Assembly (NCBI GenBank): GCA_030848705.1
Contig: CM061235.1
Span: forward strand, 128,572,228 to 128,636,227
Direction: 5' to 3'
DNA: 64,000 nucleotides
Source: Heracleum sosnowskyi
Lineage: Eukaryota; Streptophyta; Magnoliopsida; Apiales; Apiaceae
Positions 57,210-64,000 of this stretch are shown here, in pieces. The notes below the pieces were generated by a model. The model was not told the origin of the DNA and made no database searches. It saw only the letters and a program-made list of their open reading frames with translations. Position numbers and translations under genes: made by a program. The stretch's first letter is position 1; each line of letters begins with the position of its first letter.

Positions 57210-57761
57210 TTGCAGGGTAAGGTTAAAAGCTCAAAGGTTGTGTGGATTCTGGATAGTGGCTGTTCTAGACACATGACAGGTGAAGAGTCCCTGCTTACAG
57301 AGGTGGTTAAGAAGACCGGCCCGATTGTAACCTTTGGAGATGACAGCAAAGGATACACTACGGGATATGGTAAATTGAAAGCTGGAAATGTCATCATTGA
57401 AAACATCTCTCTTGTTGAAGGATTAAAGCACAATCTTCTAAGTATCAGTGAGTTCTGTGATAAAGGCTACAATGTAGATTTCAGAAAGGACAAGTGCTTG
57501 ATCACCAACAGGAAGGATGAGAAGCTTACTCTACTGGGAGTGAGAAAAGGAAATTTGTTTATAGCTGACTTAAGTTCTACCAGTGAAGGAGAAGTTACAT
57601 GTTTCTATGCAAAGGCATCTTCAGAACAAAGTTGGCTATGGCACAAGAAGCTCTCACATCTGAACTTCAAAACTATGAACTCTTTGGTAAAGAGAGAGTT
57701 AGTGAGAGGGTTGCCCCTGATGGAATTCAATCAGGAGGGACTATGTGAAGCAAAGGAATGA
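57210..57761 (+). pseudogene. pr: SIRE-B protease and pre-integrase segment
   Basis: Frame opening right at TTGCAG, with protease motif VVWILDSGCSRHMTG and active aspartate in DSG. Then a beta-rich domain and the pre-integrase run SWLWHKKLSHLNFKT. It ends in a stop after GLCEA, where the usual Cys-x2-Cys lysine-rich zinc segment should follow; about 15 codons seem to be deleted at 57745-57755. The preceding 13 bases match SIRE-A exactly. Confidence 0.85.
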
Positions 57762-58828
57762 CAAGCATTACTGAACCATTACAACTGATTCATATGGATT
57801 TATTTGGTCCAGTTAATGTTATGTCACTTTCAAGGAATAGATATGCATTGGTGATGGTGGACGACTACTCCAAGTACACGTGGGTGTTGTTCATACAAAC
57901 AAAGGATGAAGCAACACAACTAATCATTGATCACATCAAGAAGATAGAAGTGGAAGCTAAGCTACCTGTGCGGACAATCAGATCAGACAATGGAACTGAA
58001 TTCAAGAATGTAGTTCTTAATGATTTCTGCTCAGAGAAAGGAATATCAAGACAGTTTTCAGCACCAAGAACTCCTCAACAGAATGGAGTAGTGGAAAGGA
58101 AGAACAGGACCTTGGTTGAAGCAGCAAGGACCATGTTGAGTGAATCAAAACTTCCCACTTACTTTTGGGCTGAAGTAGTGAACACAACTTGCTACACTCA
58201 GAATCGAACCCTGATCAACAAAGATCATGAAAAGACTCCGTATGAGTTAATGGCCAACAAGAAACCAACACTGAAGTACTTTCATGTGTTTGGTGCAAAG
58301 TGCTTTGTACTTAAAGATGGAGAACATCTTGGCAAGTTTGATGCCAAAGCAGATGAATGCATTTTTCTGGGTTATTCTCTGGAATCTAAGGCTTTCAGGG
58401 TATATGTGATTGAAGATAAGAAGGTGTTGGAAAGCTTTAATGTAACATTTGACGACACCAAAAGACCAGGCCTGCAAACTGGAGAGAACTCTGAATCCTT
58501 GGTATTTGAAAATCTATCAGGAGATCTCTCTGACAATGAAGAAGTACCTGAAGTTGTTACAGTTATTAATAATAATCATAATGATAATGATTCTGGACAA
58601 AGTGGTGACCAAAGTGGAGATTCTCAACATTCTGCAGGATCCACTAGTCAGTCTTCAGAATCAACAGATCAAACCGTCAATAACTCAGGGGGAGCAGGAG
58701 AAGGATCAACTAGTCACACTCCACAACATCTAGAACATGGAGAATCATCAAGATCGCATCTGCCAAGACAAAGGGTATGGAATAGAGATCATCCCTTTCA
58801 CTAGATCATTGGTGATCCGGACACAGGA
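57758..58828 (+). pseudogene. int: SIRE-B integrase core and C-terminal linker
   Basis: Catalytic triad visible: aspartate in HMDLFGPVN, aspartate in RSDNGTEFKN, glutamate in NGVVERKNRT. It goes on with AKCFVLKDGE and the C-terminal GYSLESKAFRVY, then a Ser/Gln/Asn-rich linker. A TAG at 58802 breaks the join to RT (before IIGDPDTGVRTRR). The zinc-binding N-terminal part is damaged by the deletion upstream. Confidence 0.88.
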
Positions 58829-60418
58829 GTGAGAACTAGGAGAACATCACAAAATAAATGTCACTATTCTGGGTTTCTTTCAGAAACAGAACCTAAGAAA
58901 GTTGAAGATGCTCTAGATGATCCAGATTGGGTGATTGCTATGCAAGAGGAACTCAATCAGTTTGAAAGGCAGAAAGTTTGGAAGCTGGTACCCAGGCCTA
59001 AGGGAAAATCTGTTATTGGAACACGATGGGTATTCAGAAATAAGTTGGACGAAGATGGCATTGTAACGAGAAACAAAGCCAGACTGGTTGCTAAAGGTTA
59101 CTCTCAAGAAGAGGGTATAGATTATGATGAAACCGATGCACCAGTAGCAAGACTTGAGGCCATCAGAATGTTTCTGGCATTTGCTGCACATTCCAATTAC
59201 AAGGTATATCAAATGGATGTGAAGAGTGCTTTTCTGAACGGGGAGTTAGAAGAAGAAGTGTATGTGGAACAACCTCCAGGTTTTGAGGATTCAAAACTGG
59301 CAGACTTTGTGTACTTTCTATTCAAAGCTCTCTACGGACTCAAACAAGCTCCAAGGACATGGTATGACACTCTCTCTGAATTCTTACTTGAAAATGATTT
59401 TACAAGAGGTGTCGTAGACAAAACTCTCTTTGTCAAAAAGCATAAAAATGATTTGATATTGGTGCAAGTATATGTTGATGACATAATATTTGGTTCTACT
59501 AATGATGATCTATGCAAGAGATTTGCTAAGTTAATGCAGAGTCGTTATGAAATGGGCATGATGGGTGAATTGTCATTCTTTCTTGGACTACAAGTATACC
59601 AAAAACAAGATGGTATATTCATTTGTCAGTCCAAGTACATCAAAGATCTTCTGAAGAAGTATCAAATGGAAGACTCATCTACAGCAAAGACTCCTATGCC
59701 AACTGCCACTAAGCTTGATAAAGATGAAACTGGTAAGAAGGTTGACATCACAGGCTACAGAGGTATGATAGGCTCATTACTTTATCTCACTGCAAGTAGA
59801 CCAGATATAATGTTTGCAACATGCTTGTGTGCTAGGTTTCAGTCTGATCCTAAAGAATCTCATCTAATAGCTGTTAAGCGAATATTTAGATATCTTAAGG
59901 GGATCCCAAATCTTGGAATTTGGTACCCTAAAGATACAGGATTTGATCTTATTGGATACACAGACTCTGATTTTGCAGGTTGTAAGATTGATCGGAAGAG
60001 TACTTCAGGAAGCTGTCAGTTTCTTGGAAGAAGGTTAGTTTCCTGGTATAGCAAGAAGTAGCATTCAGTTTCCACATCAACAGCTGAGGCTGAATACATT
60101 GCTGTTGGAAGCTGTTGTGCTCAGATCTTGTGGATGAGAAACCAACTCCGTGACTATGGACTTTTGTTGACAAAGATTCCAATATTTTGCGACTACACAA
60201 GTGCCATAGCAATCTCAAACAACCCAGTGCAACACTCGAGGACGAAGCACATCGACATCAGGTATCATTTTATCCGAGAGCATGTCATGAATGGAACTGT
60301 GGAGTTACATTTTGTACCCACAGAGGATCAAATTGCAGACATCTTTACTAAACCGCTTGATGAATCCACTTTCAATAAGCTGGTTGGTGAACTTGGGATG
60401 TTAAATCTTTCTAATTGA
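58829..60418 (+). pseudogene. rt: SIRE-B reverse transcriptase and RNase H, one stop
   Basis: RT from about 58900 with GTRWVFRNKLDEDG, the QMDVKSAFLNGELEEEVYVEQPPGF run, and intact YVDDIIFGS (near 59470). RNase H follows (DSDFAGCKIDRKSTSGSCQF). The frame meets TAG at 60059 where glutamine (CAG) is expected, a likely C-to-T change. It then continues in frame to CDYTSAIAI, where the usual CDN is CDY, and ends ADIFTKPLDESTFNKLV. Confidence 0.9.
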
Positions 60419-61865
60419 TTTTGATTAGAAGTCAGTAACTGCAGAGAGTCCTAGTGAATACATGAGTTTAAGAATTTCTATATCTTTAGGACTCGTGAAT
60501 TTATTTTCTGGAGCAATTCTCGTAGTTAGGATTAATATACTAATTTTATGTCATAATTATGGATGATATATCTTCTGGCATTTAATTGGTTATTAATTCT
60601 AAAAATGATTTAGGTGCTAATATTTGTTCTAAATATTAAAGCATCTATTTAATTTGAATCAATTTGCTTTGTTTTTAACATTGTAGATTAATGCAGCATA
60701 ATTGATTGGATTTTAATTGATTAATATCACTCAATGATATGTAATTGATTTTATTCTAAGAAAATTGTGAATTTTCTGTTAAGAATTGATTTTGGTAAAT
60801 TTGAAAAGATTTATTAGAATTAAAACTGGATAGGAAATAAAAGTTTCTGATTCCTAAAACAAGAACAGGTTTTAGAAATTGGAAAAGAAGCAAAAATATC
60901 GAATTTAGGAAATTCGATAGTTTTTCAAGTACATAGATAAATCTATCGAATTTAATTTTCGATAGTTTTTGAAAAGGAAAAGAAAATCTATCGAAAACAT
61001 TTCTCGGTAGTTTTTGAAATTGAATTGAAAATATATCGAAAGTAATTTACTTAATTCAATATTTAAATTCTCGATAGATTTTGGAATTCAGGTGGAAAAG
61101 CATCGAAGTCAATTTGATTTAATTTAATGATAAAATTCTCGATAGTTTTTCCAATATAGTTCGATAGTTTTTGGTTTAAAACAAAAAAAAAGCTTCGATA
61201 GTTTTTCAGAAAGTCTATTTAAATTCCAGATTTTAAACACTTCGATAGTTTTTCAAAAAACTATCGAAGTGCTTTTGACTTTAGTGCCCCTCTGAAAAAA
61301 CTATCGAAGGTACAAATGAAAACTATCGAACAAGAATTGACAAAATTGCCCCTGCAGTTTCAGGAAGTATAAATACTTTGCCTTAGAAGTTTTCTCTTCA
61401 TTTTCAGATCTAAAAGAAGCTAAGGCCGTGCATAATACTTACATTATATATACATACACAAACAACCATCACCATCGATACTTTTCTTCAAGAATAACCG
61501 AGTAAAACCTCAAAAAGAGACTATTCTTTCATTGTTAATTGTTTTTAACCGTGAAGTTTGATTCCTTTTGTGTTTCTGTAAAAGAAAAGGAAAGAAAACT
61601 ATCGAACTTGAACATTTGACCTTATAGAAGTGTTATCAGGATTGTTCTTTAGAAATTAATTGTCAATCAATTGATTTCTTTGGATTTGAGTGCATATTTA
61701 GATTTAACAAATTAGGGTTGTAATTTGAGTTCTGCGTGGGTTGAGTTTGTGTTCTTAAGTGATTAAAAAGGGTTATTTTTGTTAAGTTTGATTAATTAGT
61801 GATAATTAATTAAATTCAAGTGGAATTAGTTTTGGTTTAAGAAATTAATTTTCTGGAAATTTAAA
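60419..61865. repeat. SIRE-B spacer rich in TCGATAGTTTT words
   Basis: 1.45 kb non-coding. Exact TCGATAGTTTT at 60914, 60959, 61139, 61161, 61195 and 61242; exact complement at 61257, 61297, 61319 and 61595. Several one- or two-base variants also occur. A perfect 16-bp-arm palindrome is at 61238-61271. Near 61375 (AGTATAAATACTTTG) there is a TATA-like site upstream of a leader rich in AAC/CAT and then the envelope-like ORF, so a separate promoter is conceivable. Confidence 0.75.
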
Positions 61866-63425
61866 ATGGCCGGAGAATTTATTGTAACCAAGACTAATCA
61901 TGTCTCGTTTCAGAACTTGCAATCCATAACGAACTTACAGTTTCGTGCATGGGCAGAATTTCTGAACACACGTTCATTAGTGGCATATGCTGTGAGTACT
62001 CCCGTGGTCCTTTGTATTGATCAATTGACTGCGTTGTACAGATCCGCCACGGATACAAGTGAGAATAATGTGAGATCCTTCAGTTTTGTTGTGCCAGGGG
62101 GCAGAACAATAAGGGTGACGGAACATGACTTTAATAGAATACTTCATTTTCCTACAGAAAACCTTGTTCCGGATCCCACAACTGAGGAGATACATGCTTT
62201 CTTCACTCTCATTAGAAGTCAACAACCTAACTTCTTTGTGGGAGAGTTTCTGAAGCATTACTTTCCAAAGGCATGGAACTTTTTCTTTCATACCCTAATC
62301 CATGTTTTTACTGCCAAGCTAACAAATCTGCATGGTATTCCCTTATTCCTTCAAAAGATAGGGTTTACCATTGCCAACAATAGGCATATTAACATTGGAC
62401 GGTTACTGATTGATCAAGTAATCATATGCATGGGACCATTGGATGAAAGAACAAGCATAGATGACGATGTGCTTTGTTTCTATCCTAGGTTCCTACAACT
62501 AATTCTCAATGATATCTTAACAGATGATGAGCGCGAGACATTCACCGAAGAGGAGACCATGGAGTGTATGAAGATGAAGAGCAATGCCATAACCGCTCTG
62601 ATAAGGAAGAACAACTATCTTCCAGGGGTACCCACTGTTCTCACTGAATATCTAAGAACGGTGCCCCTACCACTTCTACCCCCAGGGGAACAGGTAAATC
62701 TAGGTAACATTCCTGAACCTGAACTAGCTCCTGAACCACAACCAATGGATGTTGATCCAGAGCCCTTAGTGGCCATTCCTGACCAGGAGGTTGCAAACCC
62801 ACAACCTCTAACCACGGTCGAAGAGCCTTTGGAAGAGCCAAATGAAACAATAAACGAGCCTCCTTCCCCTCCTATACCCAATATTCAGACATCCGTGAGT
62901 GTAGAGGGAGATAGTGCCTTAGCAGCACCACATAAGGAGATACACCCTTCAACAACAGCTCTGCCTTCCTCTAAAAGGAGACGAACAGAAACCGAGGCAA
63001 CTGTTGATACTTTGTTTCAAACTTCCAAAGCGCCCTTTATTGATTTTTCTGATGCTGATTGGGCTACGCTAACGAAAGCTATATCTGAACCATTAGCTCA
63101 ATCAGGTAAGGAAGAATTGACGGAAGCAACTGGTGTTCCGACCATATTACGGTCAGGTTCACTGGTTGAAGGTTCTAAGAACCAAGGGTCTTCACAGACG
63201 TCGAGAGAAGGCTTTGACCTAAATGCACAATCTAAAGGGTCATTGTCTACCTCCCCAGATGGAACATATCTGGATCCTGCGGGTAAAGGGTCTGACGTAG
63301 GTGCAGATCGGCAACTCGTTGACAATGAATCAATTACTATTGAGGAGTCAACTGAGGTAAAGTCTTCACAGACTATCGGGGAAGATTCGGGATCTCTGCT
63401 GTTAAAAGAGCCTGTTGCCCAGTAA
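61866..63425 (+). CDS. SIRE-B envelope-like ORF (519 codons)
   Basis: Open frame from the ATG at 61866, preceded by a long leader. Residues 1-240 look globular (FRAWAEFLNTRSLVAYAVSTP, RTIRVTEHDFNRILHFP, KAWNFFFHTLIHVFTAKLTN, NRHINIGRLLIDQVII are covered in order) and parallel the N-terminal ORF of SIRE-A. Residues 270-340 are Pro/Glu-rich; a KRRR basic patch near 370 could be a nuclear signal. The rest is Ser/Thr-rich. The stop at 63423 falls 8 bases before a foreign LTR, so the C-terminal half may be cut off. No clear membrane anchor. It stays open although gag and pol are broken. Confidence 0.7.
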   Translation: MAGEFIVTKTNHVSFQNLQSITNLQFRAWAEFLNTRSLVAYAVSTPVVLCIDQLTALYRSATDTSENNVRSFSFVVPGGRTIRVTEHDFNRILHFPTENLVPDPTTEEIHAFFTLIRSQQPNFFVGEFLKHYFPKAWNFFFHTLIHVFTAKLTNLHGIPLFLQKIGFTIANNRHINIGRLLIDQVIICMGPLDERTSIDDDVLCFYPRFLQLILNDILTDDERETFTEEETMECMKMKSNAITALIRKNNYLPGVPTVLTEYLRTVPLPLLPPGEQVNLGNIPEPELAPEPQPMDVDPEPLVAIPDQEVANPQPLTTVEEPLEEPNETINEPPSPPIPNIQTSVSVEGDSALAAPHKEIHPSTTALPSSKRRRTETEATVDTLFQTSKAPFIDFSDADWATLTKAISEPLAQSGKEELTEATGVPTILRSGSLVEGSKNQGSSQTSREGFDLNAQSKGSLSTSPDGTYLDPAGKGSDVGADRQLVDNESITIEESTEVKSSQTIGEDSGSLLLKEPVAQ

Positions 63426-63433
63426 ATAACAAT

Positions 63434-64000
63434 TGTAGAAGGGGGTTGAATACAATTGTATAAGATTCTCGACTTTATATAACACAAATATGAAAGATCA
63501 ATAACAATAACAATAACAGCTTTATTAACTTTGATATAAAACTGTTACAAACTCTCTTAAGAAATTCTGATGTTCTTAAGAGCTGCTAGCTTACAAAAAC
63601 TCTCTCAAGAAATTCTGTTCTTAAGAGCTTCTCTCCGATTATGTTCTCTCTCGAATGAATACATAAATCGAAACCAAAACTGTGTTTATATAGTGCACAC
63701 AGCTTCTCTATCAATAACAAGATAAGTCCTAATCATAATAAAGATAGAAACATATCTTTAATCGATAGCTGCATTCTACAAACCAGGAACAAACTTCCAT
63801 GTTTATCTAGACTCCAAATATAACTCGAAGTAGGAATCCTGATCAGCTTCAAGTCCTGATGATCAAACCTGATCATAGTCTGAGTAGGAATCCTGATGAT
63901 CAATAAGATACTGACGCTTGATCAAATACTGATGACCATGCAATACTGATGACGTCAGCAATCCTGATCAGTTGAGTCTAGCTTCTGACGATCATTGAAT
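63434..64000 (-). mobile_element. SIRE-C: start of a third SIRE-type LTR, running off the window
   Basis: Begins TGTAGAAGGGGGTTGAATAC, the inverse of the LTR end of SIRE-B. It then runs like the SIRE-A LTR (ACAATAACAATAACAGC, then TGTTTATATAGTGCACAC near 63681). The minus-strand TATA box is at 63685-63693. From 63838 onward the U3 carries about eight CTGATGA or CTGATCA words. A duplicated phrase (AAGAAATTCTG..TTCTTAAGAGCT) lies at about 63559 and 63607. The internal part lies beyond 64000 or the element is a solo LTR. Confidence 0.72.
63685..63693 (-). promoter_or_regulatory. TATA box in SIRE-C LTR
   Basis: CTATATAAA on the minus strand in the same GTG(T)TTATATAGT context as in both SIRE-A LTRs. 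Confidence 0.6.

Larger units (their letters stand above)
53571..63433 (+). mobile_element. SIRE-B: decayed Ty1/copia SIRE-type element
   Basis: Plus-strand element with a 5' LTR ending GGACCTAACA at 54682, a PBS, gag, protease, integrase, RT, RNase H, spacer and envelope-like ORF in SIRE order. It carries in-frame stops and shifts in gag and pol. The right end is cut by another LTR at 63434, so the 3' LTR is not visible. It is older than SIRE-A by its number of lesions. The start near 53.57 kb is an estimate. Confidence 0.85.

Noticed and set aside
1..64000. Bacterial or phage-type system (toxin-antitoxin, defence island)
   Set aside because: Composition, GT-AG introns, tRNA-Met primer sites and plant retroelement proteins make this plant nuclear DNA.

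Overview
This is nuclear DNA from a flowering plant, most likely a eudicot; the species cannot be named from it. The DNA is AT-rich and made of nested LTR retrotransposons. I see no host gene, tRNA, rRNA, CRISPR array or prokaryotic gene. Positions 1-33305 and 45840-about 53570 belong to one Ty3/gypsy element of the Tat lineage, coded on the minus strand. It is arranged as a tandem array whose neighbouring bodies share LTR regions. Two complete repeat units (1-15426 and 15427-30852) have exactly the same net length and are nearly identical by eye. A third unit starts at 30853 and is broken up by later insertions.

Each Tat unit, read on the plus strand, holds the 5' part of gag (antisense), then a leader with MITE-like pieces and a one-sided CACTA transposon fragment. 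Next come an LTR with a minus-strand TATA box and a 116-bp U3 repeat, and a truncated foreign LTR. A plus-strand intron-containing pseudogene follows, convergent to pol, then tandem repeats of 54, 83 and 24 bp. The unit closes with integrase, archaeal-type RNase H, RNase H, reverse transcriptase, protease and gag on the minus strand. The second RNase H, the antisense extra gene and the repeat-rich 3' region are known Tat/Ogre/Retand hallmarks. All bodies carry stops and frameshifts, and two catalytic aspartates are replaced.

The third Tat LTR carries an AT-rich repeat block (33306-34682 plus 45605-45839). Into this block a young Ty1/copia element of the SIRE/Maximus type (SIRE-A, minus strand, 34688-45599) inserted, with near-identical LTRs, a perfect TAAAA target duplication, a PBS and a PPT. 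SIRE-A has gag, a long pol ORF and a large envelope-like extra region. The same Tat LTR also holds a complete 4.8-kb solo LTR (47493-52287) with a 5-bp target duplication; units 1 and 2 carry truncated copies of the same insertion.

From about 53.6 kb a second, decayed SIRE-type element (SIRE-B, plus strand) runs to 63433. It has an LTR, PBS, broken gag and pol, and a 519-codon envelope-like ORF. A third SIRE-type LTR (SIRE-C, minus strand) interrupts it at 63434 and runs off the window.

The least expected signals are three. Each retroelement family carries its own short word, scattered far above expectation (AAACTCTG in SIRE-A, TCGATAGTTTT in SIRE-B, CTGATGA/CTGATCA in SIRE-C, CTCGCC in Tat). 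SIRE-A and SIRE-B share a conserved acceptor-like site just before the protease. And the same LTR insertion sits at the same base in three Tat LTRs.
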